From contig JAHBUP010000001.1 of the NCBI GenBank assembly GCA_019638015.1, positions 2,636,424-2,700,423 on the forward strand: a stretch of 64,000 nt of DNA. Reading direction: 5' to 3'. This DNA comes from Melioribacteraceae bacterium (GTDB taxonomy: Bacteria > Bacteroidota > Ignavibacteria > Ignavibacteriales > Melioribacteraceae). A program made the position numbers and the translations under genes. Each line of letters opens with the position of its first letter. Within the stretch, counting starts at the first letter, position 1. The notes under the pieces were generated by a model. It was not told the DNA's origin. It saw only the letters and a program-made list of their open reading frames with translations, and ran no database searches. Of this stretch, positions 44,937 through 52,785 are shown in pieces.

Positions 44937-45863
44937 ATGCCAAATCCATCAAATGAGCAAATCCAGAAAATCCGCGAACGCCTCAATTCTTTCCTTAAAA
45001 TTAATCCCGCAATTACCGATAGAGAGGTGGGTAAAGAAATAGGTTACAGTGGCGGATACGTTAATCAATTTCGTAACAACAAATTTCCAGTACCGGCAAC
45101 AGAACCCGAAATTGCCGCTAAAGTAGAAAATTATCTCGAAAATATTTCAGCGGTTGAATTACGGAAAACTTCGGAGGGTCATCTTAAATTTGTTAACACT
45201 ACTGCAGCGCAACAAATATTTAAGATTATCGATTATAGTCTCACCGATAAAAAAATAGGATTAATAACTGGCGAGGCTGGAATTGGTAAATCAATTTCCC
45301 TTGCGGAATATCATCGTAAAAATCCAACCTCAATTTTAATTGAAGTAACACCTGTTGTTTCACCTCGTTCACTTATAAGCGAGATGTGCAACAAGTTAAA
45401 AATCATCGGGCATAACAGTGTTGCTGTTATGTTCGATTCAATTGTTAATCAGCTTAGAGACACAAACCGCTTATTAATTATTGATGAAGGTGAAAACCTC
45501 AACACAGCATGTTTGGAAATTATTCGTAGAGTTCATGACTTCACTAACATAGGTATTATTCTTGCCGGTACATCCAGACTGCAGAAAAAATTACGCGGCG
45601 ATCGCGGACAGCTGCAGCAACTCTATTCCAGAATTGGAATTCAAAAAGAAGTTAAAAATTTCATACTTGCCGATGTCAGAGCAATTCTTTCTGTCAACTA
45701 TCCCGACGGTGAAAAATTTGCCGCGACATTTCTGCAGCTCTCCAAACAAAATGGACGATTGTTAGAACACCTTATTTCTTTAGTTAAACGAACTACAAAA
45801 AACACCGGCGAACTGATTTCTGACGATTTGATTGATGACGCCGCATCAATGCTTTTAATGTAA
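44937..45863 (+). CDS. MuB-like AAA+ target-selection ATPase
   Basis: 308 residues from ATG at 44937 (AGGAG 11 nt upstream); the longer frame would begin with TTG inside the structured leader. An N-terminal HTH (about 25-50, TDREVGKEIGYSGGYVNQFR) precedes the ATPase. Walker A is GEAGIGKS (112-119), Walker B LLIIDEGENL (179-188), and sensor I is GIILAGTSRL. The C-terminal domain is helical. It would bind target DNA and recruit the transposase, giving target immunity. Confidence 0.92.
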   Translation: MPNPSNEQIQKIRERLNSFLKINPAITDREVGKEIGYSGGYVNQFRNNKFPVPATEPEIAAKVENYLENISAVELRKTSEGHLKFVNTTAAQQIFKIIDYSLTDKKIGLITGEAGIGKSISLAEYHRKNPTSILIEVTPVVSPRSLISEMCNKLKIIGHNSVAVMFDSIVNQLRDTNRLLIIDEGENLNTACLEIIRRVHDFTNIGIILAGTSRLQKKLRGDRGQLQQLYSRIGIQKEVKNFILADVRAILSVNYPDGEKFAATFLQLSKQNGRLLEHLISLVKRTTKNTGELISDDLIDDAASMLLM

Positions 45864-45871
45864 AGGTAGAA

Positions 45872-46138
45872 ATGGATATTGAAATTTCAAACCACGTATG
45901 TAAGAGATTTATTGAGCGGTTCAATCCACAGTTAGAAACTGTGACCAATTATAACGACCGCTTAAGACTAGCTAAAAATGCCATTAATGCAATATTAAAA
46001 GATGCTAGTTATAAATCTGATGACACACGTGGGATTCTGCTAATATCTGAGACCTTCAAAGCAAAGCTTATCGTAAAAAATAAAACAGTTATCACCATAA
46101 CTCCTCTTGGTAAAAAAAATAGAACAAATGAGGATTGA
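45872..46138 (+). CDS. Small phage early protein
   Basis: 88 residues, with an early HVCKRFIERFNPQL then RGILLISETFKAKLIVKNKT. The pattern recalls small RelE-like or DUF4258-type folds, but no catalytic set is visible. AAGG precedes the ATG. Between MuB-like and Cys-containing gene. Confidence 0.55.
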   Translation: MDIEISNHVCKRFIERFNPQLETVTNYNDRLRLAKNAINAILKDASYKSDDTRGILLISETFKAKLIVKNKTVITITPLGKKNRTNED

Positions 46139-46139
46139 A

Positions 46140-46346
46140 ATGCCCAAAAAGAAAAAAGAAATATACCACTTGTTAAGCGCCATAAAATCTCTCACCACAA
46201 CATTGTGTGGTACTCCACTTCAGCGTTGCGAGAATGTCCTAAACATAATGCAGGCTGATCTTGTTAGGAAATCCGAAACTGCGAGGCTCTGCCACAAATG
46301 CAAATACACTCTCAAACTAAAAAGAAACAAAGAGAAATCTAAATGA
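46140..46346 (+). CDS. Small basic Cys protein
   Basis: 68 residues from ATG at 46140 (the upstream in-frame ATG at 46107 lies within the previous gene). Basic ends, and Cys at CGTPLQRC and LCHKCK, could form a small zinc site. Overlaps the next gene by 4 bp. No family. Confidence 0.5.
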   Translation: MPKKKKEIYHLLSAIKSLTTTLCGTPLQRCENVLNIMQADLVRKSETARLCHKCKYTLKLKRNKEKSK

Positions 46347-46762
46347 AACTGACATCCATATACAACGATCTTACAAAAATTAAACAACTCTTAGGCGCTG
46401 ATTTTATCCTTATGCTCTGCGCTTCTATCATCCACGAATTTTGCGACTGGAATTGGATACAACTTAAATCCGGGATTTTCACTGATCCCGACTCTGAAAA
46501 AATAACAATCATTGAGGTTAGCATGAAAAAACAAGAAGAAATTATTGCAATCGCTAAAGAAAAATTCCCAAACACTGCTTCAACAGTTGAGGCGGTGGAT
46601 CTGCTGGCACGCGAAGTCTATGGCCAATTAACCCTAATCAAGGATAAAGAAAGCGAACAGTTCTTTAAACTCGCAGAATATTACCAAGAACTCCGCAAGA
46701 CTTACAAGTTCCTCTACCGCCAGCAAATTGAAAAGGGAAGCAGTTATCAAAAAGTAATTTAA
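46343..46762 (+). CDS. Early phage protein, unknown
   Basis: 139 residues; helical with an aromatic region (HEFCDWNWIQLKSGIF). An internal ATG near 46523 (MKKQEEIIAIAKEKFP) could also be a start, since GAGG lies 5 nt before it, so two products are possible. No family recognised. Confidence 0.5.
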   Translation: MKLTSIYNDLTKIKQLLGADFILMLCASIIHEFCDWNWIQLKSGIFTDPDSEKITIIEVSMKKQEEIIAIAKEKFPNTASTVEAVDLLAREVYGQLTLIKDKESEQFFKLAEYYQELRKTYKFLYRQQIEKGSSYQKVI

Positions 46763-46777
46763 TTGCAAGGTGAAGTA

Positions 46778-47203
46778 ATGTTTAAGCAAAATGCCCATAA
46801 AAAAGAATTGATCAGCAAATTTGGAATAACTCATGATTTACCATTATTCAACCAAGAAAAGGAAGTACCAAAAATTCAGCATCCCGATTGGCTCTTTAAT
46901 GGCAATGATATAAAAGCTGAGATTTACCATAAGATGAGAGAAAAATTTGCTGATGATGCTTTTGTGTACCTCAATGCGTTAATTACACTTGGAGGTAGAG
47001 CTACCGATCATCAAATAAAAGATTATCTCAATGATGAATCCAACTGGCCTCTTCATATTGTTAGCGCTCGCAGAAATTACTTCACCAACGCTCCTTTTTA
47101 TCTCGTTCAATCTTTTCCCGGTCAAACAATAATTGGTCCCAAAAACAGACCAAATATTATCTGGTTTTTGAATTACAAAAATTTATTAAAACTAACAATT
47201 TAA
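46778..47203 (+). CDS. Early phage protein with winged-helix-like region
   Basis: 141 residues from ATG at 46778 with AAGGTGA upstream; the longer frame begins with a weak codon. The middle segment FVYLNALITLGGRATDHQIK is like a winged-helix DNA-binding part, as in small phage proteins that act on early genes. Family not recognised. Confidence 0.55.
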   Translation: MFKQNAHKKELISKFGITHDLPLFNQEKEVPKIQHPDWLFNGNDIKAEIYHKMREKFADDAFVYLNALITLGGRATDHQIKDYLNDESNWPLHIVSARRNYFTNAPFYLVQSFPGQTIIGPKNRPNIIWFLNYKNLLKLTI

Positions 47204-47215
47204 CGGAGGAATTAC

Positions 47216-47515
47216 ATGTCCGACAAAGTAACAGCTGCGGTTGATTTTCTTAATGATTTTGCGATCAATTGTCGAAATCGTTCTGAAGCAATCGAAGGTC
47301 TAACAAAACGCCTCACATCGCTTAAACCTGCGGTGGACGAGCACAAAAAAATCAAGAACCTCATTGAAGAGCTTAGGTCTCAAAACAAAGAAGATCAAGA
47401 TTTCCTAATCAATATGAAAGGAATGCTCGAAAAAAATTATCCTGTAAAAATTGACATTGATGACCCCACCTTATTTGATGACCAACACAAGGGGGATACT
47501 AATGAAACCAGTTAA
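47216..47515 (+). CDS. Small coiled-coil early protein
   Basis: 99 residues, helical with heptads (LTKRLTSLKPAVDEHKKIKN) and acidic end (DIDDPTLFDD). GGAGG 6 nt before ATG. It overlaps gam by 14 bp. Possibly a partner of Gam by adjacency only. Confidence 0.55.
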   Translation: MSDKVTAAVDFLNDFAINCRNRSEAIEGLTKRLTSLKPAVDEHKKIKNLIEELRSQNKEDQDFLINMKGMLEKNYPVKIDIDDPTLFDDQHKGDTNETS

Positions 47516-48035
47516 CCAACCGGTATTGAATTCCGTTGAAGATGTAAATGATGTTCTTTTGAATATTGCTGTGCTTACAAATTTGGCGCAAACCAAAGAG
47601 AATAAGTTGCAGAAAAAAATAATTGAGATTACAAAAATTCATGAGCCGGATATAAAAGAGCTGAAAGAAAAAATTTTACATTATGAAAATCAAATTCATG
47701 AATTCTGTAAACGAAATAAAAAAGAATTTGCTTCAACCAGAAGTAAAAAACTAACCTATGGCACTATTGGTTTCCGCTTCGGTAAATCTTCACTGAAATT
47801 GGTAAATACGAAAAAATTTACTTGGGAATATGCCAAAGAAAAATTCAGCAATCTTTTTGCCACTAAATATATAACTATTGAAACTTCCCTAAACAAACAA
47901 AAAATTCTTTCCGATGCTGACAAGGGTCTCCTTACAGCAGATCAACTCGAGGCAGCCGGCTGTAAAGTATCAAAATCCGAAAAGTCCTACTACGAAATCA
48001 ACTGGACTGAAATTAAGATAGAACAAAAGGATTAA
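47502..48035 (+). CDS. gam: Gam-like host-nuclease inhibitor
   Basis: 177 residues from ATG at 47502. A long N-terminal coiled coil (about 20-75) and the core KKLTYGTIGFRFGKSSLKL match the Mu Gam family, a DNA-end binding protein related to Ku. Such proteins shield linear phage DNA from exonucleases after injection. It lies with GemA and Mor in the order usual for Mu early regions. Confidence 0.85.
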   Translation: MKPVNQPVLNSVEDVNDVLLNIAVLTNLAQTKENKLQKKIIEITKIHEPDIKELKEKILHYENQIHEFCKRNKKEFASTRSKKLTYGTIGFRFGKSSLKLVNTKKFTWEYAKEKFSNLFATKYITIETSLNKQKILSDADKGLLTADQLEAAGCKVSKSEKSYYEINWTEIKIEQKD

Positions 48036-48039
48036 AACG

Positions 48040-48504
48040 GTGGCTTCCGAAAAAGAAATATCGAAATCTCAGATTACAAAAATTCATATTGCAAAATCGG
48101 AGCTTGGTCTCACCGATCAGCAATACCGCGATGCCCTCAGCGGTTTTGTTGACCAAAATGGTGAACCTTGCTCCTCTTGCAAAGATCTCAATTACAAACA
48201 GGCTGAGGTTCTTCTTGATGTATTTCGGGAAAGAGGCTTTAGGGAAAAACGCAAGAGTGATGTACAAAGGAATAGTAACTACGGCATTGGTAAATATGAT
48301 CATTTGGCCGGAAGAGATTCGAAATTTGCTTCGGTTGCTCAGCTCGAATTAATCGATGGCCGTTGGTTCAATCATCCTTACGTAAAAGAAAAAACAGATT
48401 CCGCGCTGAACAATTTTATCCGCCGTGTTGCTAAAGTAGATCACATTTCCTTTTTGCTCAAAGCAGATGTCAAAAAAGTAATAAAAGCCATTGAGGTTTT
48501 ATGA
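48040..48504 (+). CDS. gemA: GemA-like protein (Mu gp16 family)
   Basis: 154 residues. The start SKSQITKIHIAKSELGLTDQ and QYRDALSGF are the family signature. A second part (WFNHPYVKEKTDSALNNFIR) fits the C-terminal domain. In Mu, GemA modulates host gene expression. GTG start at 48040 with AAGGA upstream; overlap of 4 bp with the small membrane protein. Confidence 0.85.
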   Translation: MASEKEISKSQITKIHIAKSELGLTDQQYRDALSGFVDQNGEPCSSCKDLNYKQAEVLLDVFRERGFREKRKSDVQRNSNYGIGKYDHLAGRDSKFASVAQLELIDGRWFNHPYVKEKTDSALNNFIRRVAKVDHISFLLKADVKKVIKAIEVL

Positions 48505-48668
48505 TAAAATTAGCTATAGCTATTCTGATTCTGCTTGTTGCCTTCATAGTTATGATTGCAATTTCTCTTTTTCTTTTCTGGTTTTGGCACCTCATGTTGG
48601 AGGTGTTAAAAGCAATATTTAACACTGTATTGTATCACCCAGATTCGGACGAAACAAATGAATTATGA
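48501..48668 (+). CDS. 55-residue membrane protein
   Basis: Starts MIKLAIAILILLVAFIVMIA and continues with a hydrophobic stretch to about residue 30, then a short acidic tail (DSDETNEL). Overlaps GemA by 4 bp and the Mor-like gene by 11 bp, so it is embedded in the operon. A single-span peptide of this kind could be an early toxin, an exclusion peptide or an antiholin. Confidence 0.6.
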   Translation: MIKLAIAILILLVAFIVMIAISLFLFWFWHLMLEVLKAIFNTVLYHPDSDETNEL

Positions 48669-48960
48669 TTGGATAAAAGAAATCCCAAATTACTTGGATT
48701 TTTTCACTAACGATCAAAAAATTATGATCGAAGTGGTTGGAATAGAAAAGTATATGGAACTGCACGAACGCTTCGGTTCTACTTCCTTCTATTTCAGTAA
48801 CCAATCTATGGTCTATGCAAAAAAAGCCTGGGCACAAAAAAACAGACATATCCATTACAGTGAGGCCGCTAGAATTCTCGGTGTTTCTGTTCAATCAATT
48901 TATAACTGGAGAGAGGAAAAGAATTCCGATAACCTAAACTTATTCGAGGCAAAGAAATGA
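48658..48960 (+). CDS. Mor-like middle-gene activator
   Basis: 100 residues. The N-terminal MIEVVGIEKYMELHERFGST is the dimerisation motif of the Mor/C family of Mu transcription activators. A helix-turn-helix is formed by HYSEAARILGVSVQSIYNWR near the C-terminus. In Mu, Mor switches on the middle promoter. Here its targets could be the two late promoters between 32.8 and 32.9 kb. Confidence 0.78.
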   Translation: MNYDWIKEIPNYLDFFTNDQKIMIEVVGIEKYMELHERFGSTSFYFSNQSMVYAKKAWAQKNRHIHYSEAARILGVSVQSIYNWREEKNSDNLNLFEAKK

Positions 48961-49121
48961 AAAAACAGTCCTACAAAATATTGAGTAATAAAAAATGCGT
49001 AAATCCCGAATGCCGTAGACGGCTTAAACAAAATGTTGTCGACCGAAATCCTGATGCTAAGTACTGCTTTAAATGTTTTCCCAATTCAAAAAAAAATAGA
49101 GCCGGAGCAAATAAAAAATGA
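48957..49121 (+). CDS. 54-residue Cys4 zinc-ribbon-like protein
   Basis: Sequence MKKQSYKILSNKKCVNPECR, later YCFKCFP: C-x4-C and C-x2-C, a likely zinc ribbon, in a very basic protein. Overlaps the Mor-like gene and the next gene by 4 bp each. Nucleic-acid binding is inference. Confidence 0.55.
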   Translation: MKKQSYKILSNKKCVNPECRRRLKQNVVDRNPDAKYCFKCFPNSKKNRAGANKK

Positions 49122-49333
49122 GTGCTTGTCTTAACTGCGGAACAGAAGTAATTACTGAAGGAGCTAGAAGAAATTATTGCTCTCCAAAATGCTACAATGA
49201 AGCAGCAATTGCCCGTAGGTTACAAAAAAAAAGAAAAAAATCAGAAAAGAGTAAGTTAAAATCAATTAAAACAAAATCTGGTTTAGATGTTATCAACAAT
49301 ATTCTGGGCCAAACTATAGTTCATGGAATTTAA
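49118..49333 (+). CDS. Small zinc-finger-like protein
   Basis: 71 residues. N-terminal CLNCGTEV then YCSPKCYNEAA gives C-x2-C and C-x3-C; the middle is strongly basic (QKKRKKSEKSKLKS). A nucleic-acid binding finger is likely. Overlaps the Cys4 gene by 4 bp. Confidence 0.58.
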   Translation: MSACLNCGTEVITEGARRNYCSPKCYNEAAIARRLQKKRKKSEKSKLKSIKTKSGLDVINNILGQTIVHGI

Positions 49334-49345
49334 TTAGGGAGAATT

Positions 49346-49558
49346 ATGAATAACATTAAAAGAATAGAGGGATACAATAATACTCATGGTTACGAGGTTC
49401 AAATAGAGCGTAAAAAAAACGGTAAGCGAATTACAGTTGCGTGTAAATTATTCAGTGATGGAATTCATGGAGGTAAGAATAATGCATACGAAAACGCAAA
49501 AATATATTGCAAAGAAATGACAGCTAAATTTCCACCACGATGCCTGGCATCAAATTAA
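49346..49558 (+). CDS. Small AP2-like DNA-binding protein (possible)
   Basis: 70 residues; GYEVQIERKKNGKRITVACK then GGKNNAYENAKIYCKEM has the strand-strand-strand-helix layout of an AP2-like or integrase arm-type domain. GGGAG precedes the ATG. Role unknown. Confidence 0.5.
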   Translation: MNNIKRIEGYNNTHGYEVQIERKKNGKRITVACKLFSDGIHGGKNNAYENAKIYCKEMTAKFPPRCLASN

Positions 49559-49569
49559 TTGGAGGGGTT

Positions 49570-49854
49570 ATGCAGTTCAGTAAATATTTGGTAGTAAAAA
49601 AAATAAGTAATTGGAAAGCTTCTACTCGTATTACAGACAAAAAGCCTTCACTTCATCCGGATGAAATCGCTATCTATTTAACTATTAGTGTGCCGGATGC
49701 TCTCTTCCAGCGCCCTGCGCTAAAAGCAGATATTAAAATTGATGAAAAGGTTGTTCCGTCGCAGATCTCCGCAGAGGTCATCGATAATATTCAACAAGTA
49801 ATCAATGAACATATCGATATGAAAATCGAAATTTCTCAAGTAACTCAAAATTAA
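49570..49854 (+). CDS. Early phage protein, unknown
   Basis: 94 residues from ATG at 49570, chosen for AGGGG upstream; the frame opens earlier at 49540 inside the previous gene. Mixed strand/helix, no family recognised. Confidence 0.52.
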   Translation: MQFSKYLVVKKISNWKASTRITDKKPSLHPDEIAIYLTISVPDALFQRPALKADIKIDEKVVPSQISAEVIDNIQQVINEHIDMKIEISQVTQN

Positions 49855-49863
49855 AGGTGAATT

Positions 49864-50241
49864 ATGCTATACCTATTTTGGAAAATATTATGGAATATCT
49901 TCGGAAAAGAAAAAGCAATTACAAAAATCAAAGAGATGGATGTTTTTCTCTCCTCCAATATTCCTTTTTGCGCGCAAGGTGTTTTCACCGGTTTGCGTGG
50001 TGCGTTTGTTAAAAGAGTTTACTATACATACAGCGGCAAGCAAACAGAGTTTGAATCAATCAGAGATACTGAGGAAGTAAAAGTACACGAATATACTCAT
50101 TATCTTCAGCGCAAACGTCTTGGTTTCATTGGCTTCTGGTCAACAATAATTTGGGCTTATATCTGCTTTTGGAAATCACACGATAACAAACCCCTTGAAC
50201 GTGAAGCTGTAGAAAATGAAAAGAGAGGCATAAATGGATAA
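49864..50241 (+). CDS. HExxH protein with membrane segment
   Basis: 125 residues. VHEYTHYLQ supplies H75, E76 and H79; LEREAVENE about 35 residues later could give the third zinc ligand. A membrane helix (about 88-105) lies between them, and the N-terminus is hydrophobic. The layout matches the protein at 13596-13946. A zinc-peptidase-like fold is likely; a target is not known. Overlaps the next gene by 8 bp. Confidence 0.65.
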   Translation: MLYLFWKILWNIFGKEKAITKIKEMDVFLSSNIPFCAQGVFTGLRGAFVKRVYYTYSGKQTEFESIRDTEEVKVHEYTHYLQRKRLGFIGFWSTIIWAYICFWKSHDNKPLEREAVENEKRGING

Positions 50242-50557
50242 GTTAAATATATTAGAACGCCCTCACAGAGTAACAATAGATACTTCAAAATTGGACATTA
50301 TTTTATTTGTACAACATTTAGGAATCATGGTCGATGATGAATCTCCATTACCACAAGGCGCTAAAGAAATCTCTCGAAAGATATTTCACAAACTAATCTT
50401 TGCCGCATTAACTAAGCATGAAAGAATAGTTGTGGCTTCCCAGCTGGATGATTCACATGCGTTTTTCAAGCTTGCCAATTTCAATCACAGAGATAAAGAA
50501 TTAATTAATAACCTTCGGGAAAAACACAAAATAATTGATAGGGGGCAAAATGGTTAA
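50234..50557 (+). CDS. Early phage protein, unknown
   Basis: 107 residues, helical second half (AKEISRKIFHKLIFAALTKH). It overlaps the radical-SAM gene by 8 bp and the HExxH gene by 8 bp, so these three are made together. No family recognised. Confidence 0.52.
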   Translation: MDKLNILERPHRVTIDTSKLDIILFVQHLGIMVDDESPLPQGAKEISRKIFHKLIFAALTKHERIVVASQLDDSHAFFKLANFNHRDKELINNLREKHKIIDRGQNG

Positions 50558-51149
50558 ACATATTCAAACAATTGAGTGCCCTCGCACATGCGGTTATTGT
50601 ATTACAAAAAAGGTTAAACACAATGAAGCTGAATGGGATACAGTAATTAATAATTTACCCGGCATATATAAAAAACTATCAGCCTCCCATAAATCAATAA
50701 TGCATACCGGTGGTGAGCCATGTGAATCAAAACATTTCCCCTACTATCTCAAACTTGCCCGTCACTATTTTGAAAAATGCTTTATTACAACTCAAGATGA
50801 TTTTATTCTCAGCTGGCAGCAAGCTCCATATTTTTTTGATGCAATTACTTTTTCACTGCACGATCTGAAAACATGGCGCTACATTGTAAAAAATAATGCG
50901 GTAGTATATGCCAGTATTCTTCCTCACCTTTATAATGAACACTTGCCCAATAGATTAAAAGAACTGGGCTTTGCCGGTTTAACAATTAATGAAGATCATT
51001 TTGGTAAAGAAGTCTTCGATCAAACACAGCTTCCTGTAATTGAAGACTTCTCAATCATAATTAATCGTCGAGGCCAATGCTTCAAATCAGATACAATTTA
51101 CATTATGCCGGATTTATCAATTCATCAAAACTTCGAAGAGTTTTTATGA
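50550..51149 (+). CDS. Minimal radical-SAM-like protein
   Basis: 199 residues from ATG at 50550 (AGGGGG upstream). ECPRTCGYC gives C10-x3-C14-x2-C17, the cluster motif that binds 4Fe-4S and SAM. MHTGGEP (GGEP at 54-57) is the SAM amino-group motif. The rest follows beta/alpha repeats but is shorter than most radical-SAM enzymes, with no extra cluster domain. Substrate is unknown; phage enzymes of this kind sometimes modify nucleotides. It sits in the early operon, so it acts before packaging. Confidence 0.78.
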   Translation: MVKHIQTIECPRTCGYCITKKVKHNEAEWDTVINNLPGIYKKLSASHKSIMHTGGEPCESKHFPYYLKLARHYFEKCFITTQDDFILSWQQAPYFFDAITFSLHDLKTWRYIVKNNAVVYASILPHLYNEHLPNRLKELGFAGLTINEDHFGKEVFDQTQLPVIEDFSIIINRRGQCFKSDTIYIMPDLSIHQNFEEFL

Positions 51150-51307
51150 AAACTATATCCAATGCATTCACAACCCTTAGAATAATTGTAGCACTAGTTT
51201 TGGCGCTTTTATCCATAACTATTTTACCCAAAAACGATCGAGGATACGCAATACTTGGTAGGTATTTTAAAGAAATTTATAAAGAAATGGGAAAGGATTT
51301 AAGTTAA
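51146..51307 (+). CDS. 53-residue membrane peptide
   Basis: ATG at 51146 overlaps the radical-SAM stop (ATGA). One membrane helix (about 11-29, LRIIVALVLALLSITIL) and a charged C-terminus. The longer frame from 51077 overlaps more of the upstream gene and is less likely. Role unknown. Confidence 0.5.
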   Translation: MKTISNAFTTLRIIVALVLALLSITILPKNDRGYAILGRYFKEIYKEMGKDLS

Positions 51308-51855
51308 TGGCAAGCGGGGTGAAAACAATATGGACAATTGAAATGGATAATTTTCTCTTAGAGAATTATTCAAAGTTCACGAACCAACAACTTGCCTTTA
51401 AACTGGGACTTACACTGACGGTCACAAGGAACCGACTTTATGAATTGGGCCTTCAAAGAATTGAAATGGAATATTGGAGTGGAGAACAAATTGATTTTCT
51501 TAGAGCAAACTATAAAACCATGGGTGATGTTGAGATAGCCGGACATTTTCAGAAAGTATTTAATAAAAATAAATTATGGACAAAACAACAAATTAGAAAA
51601 AAGAGGTTATACTTAAACCTACATAGAACTTCTTCGGAAATTCGATTTATTAGACATAAGAATTCTTCACCCGGAGGCAACCAATATACTATAAACAAAA
51701 ATTCTGCATCTCTTTCTCTTCCCGATAAATATATTGCTTCAATGATTGCCTGGCGCAATAAAGAGTTACAAAAAGAGATATTGAAGTATCCCGAAATTAT
51801 CGAACTAAAACGGAGTCAACTCAAACTAATTAAGGAGATCAAGAATGCTACTTGA
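51307..51855 (+). CDS. Tandem HTH/Myb-like DNA-binding protein
   Basis: 182 residues. Two similar units begin WTIEMDNFLLENYSKFTNQQ and WSGEQIDFLRANYKTMGDVE, each a Trp-led three-helix (SANT/Myb-like) domain. A basic linker and a helical C-terminus follow. It overlaps neighbours at both ends. Tandem domains of this type bind DNA; the target is unknown. Confidence 0.62.
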   Translation: MASGVKTIWTIEMDNFLLENYSKFTNQQLAFKLGLTLTVTRNRLYELGLQRIEMEYWSGEQIDFLRANYKTMGDVEIAGHFQKVFNKNKLWTKQQIRKKRLYLNLHRTSSEIRFIRHKNSSPGGNQYTINKNSASLSLPDKYIASMIAWRNKELQKEILKYPEIIELKRSQLKLIKEIKNAT

Positions 51856-52234
51856 GAGTAAATTACAAAAGATGAAGGGCAAAACTTTTCTTCACAAAAC
51901 GAATACCAAAAAGATAATTGATTATAAGATTTCAGAAGAAGAAGTAATAATATCAACTGATGTTAATCTCATCTCTATAAAAATTGAAAAAGCTGAGGAA
52001 GCTTTAAACGAATTTCTACCAGCTGAATCAGAAAACCCCAAAGGTATTATGCAATTGCCCCACGATAAACGCTGGTCAAATTTAAAAGATGCTGCATATT
52101 CAATGATTGATAAATTACAAACAGAAGGTGGGGAAAAACATATTCCACGAGCTAATGCAATTAATCAAACTATTGGCTCCATTGTTGGGCTAATGAAAGT
52201 AGAAATTGAAGCTATAAAACTAACTCATAGATGA
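51845..52234 (+). CDS. Early phage protein, unknown
   Basis: 129 residues, N-terminal strands, C-terminal helix pair (NAINQTIGSIVGLMKVEIEA). Overlaps the HTH gene by 11 bp. The C-terminal pattern is seen in small replication-region proteins of related phages, but no function is known to me. Confidence 0.52.
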   Translation: MLLESKLQKMKGKTFLHKTNTKKIIDYKISEEEVIISTDVNLISIKIEKAEEALNEFLPAESENPKGIMQLPHDKRWSNLKDAAYSMIDKLQTEGGEKHIPRANAINQTIGSIVGLMKVEIEAIKLTHR

Positions 52235-52270
52235 GAATCCCCAATCCACATTACAAAAGGATAAGTTGCA

Positions 52271-52603
52271 ATGGAGAACAAATCTGATTCATGGTTGCCT
52301 TCACTCTTAAAAAAAATCAAACCACTTCCACCGCATGAAGTAGTTAATTATACCAAAATAAACCCATTAAGAATTGATTTGTTCTCTAAAAATGCTGTCT
52401 TTCTTGTGTTCACAATTAAAAAGAATATTCAGCATGAACGCTGGATTCCATACTCCCAGCTGCGAAAAGGTATCTATAATAATATATGGTTATCTAAATG
52501 GTTAATTCAAAATCTTAAACTCCATGAAGAGAACAAATACCCCCCACAAGAAACTAGCGGTGAAATTATTTGCGGAGATCCGACCGAAGGTTACAATTAT
52601 TAG
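52271..52603 (+). CDS. Last gene of the early operon, unknown
   Basis: 110 residues with a Trp-rich middle (NIQHERWIPYSQLRKGIY, NNIWLSKWLI). No family recognised. About 600 bp of non-coding DNA with end sites follow. Confidence 0.52.
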   Translation: MENKSDSWLPSLLKKIKPLPPHEVVNYTKINPLRIDLFSKNAVFLVFTIKKNIQHERWIPYSQLRKGIYNNIWLSKWLIQNLKLHEENKYPPQETSGEIICGDPTEGYNY

Positions 52604-52658
52604 TGATTGTAACTCATTTCTAATTTAAATAAATTGCAGTCGCTAAATCCATGACACA

Positions 52659-52741
52659 GTCGGCCAGAGTTTTGCTGGCTGACTTTCTTCCTAACCGCGA
52701 GGCGGAAGACGTCGTCATGGGCGTAGCAGAAGTCAGTCAGC
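52659..52741 (+). promoter_or_regulatory. Large stem-loop with alternative pairing after early operon
   Basis: GCTGGCTGACTT (52674-52685) pairs with AAGTCAGTCAGC (52730-52741), 12 bp with one G-U. The first arm can instead pair with GTCGGCCAG (52659-52667), 9 bp. The enclosed part has its own small hairpin (CCGC/GCGG). The outer stem is followed by TTTAATAT. It could end early transcription, with an alternative fold that prevents this. Confidence 0.55.
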
Positions 52742-52785
52742 TTTAATATATTGACACAAAGTCATACAATTTTTACCGCATTTTT

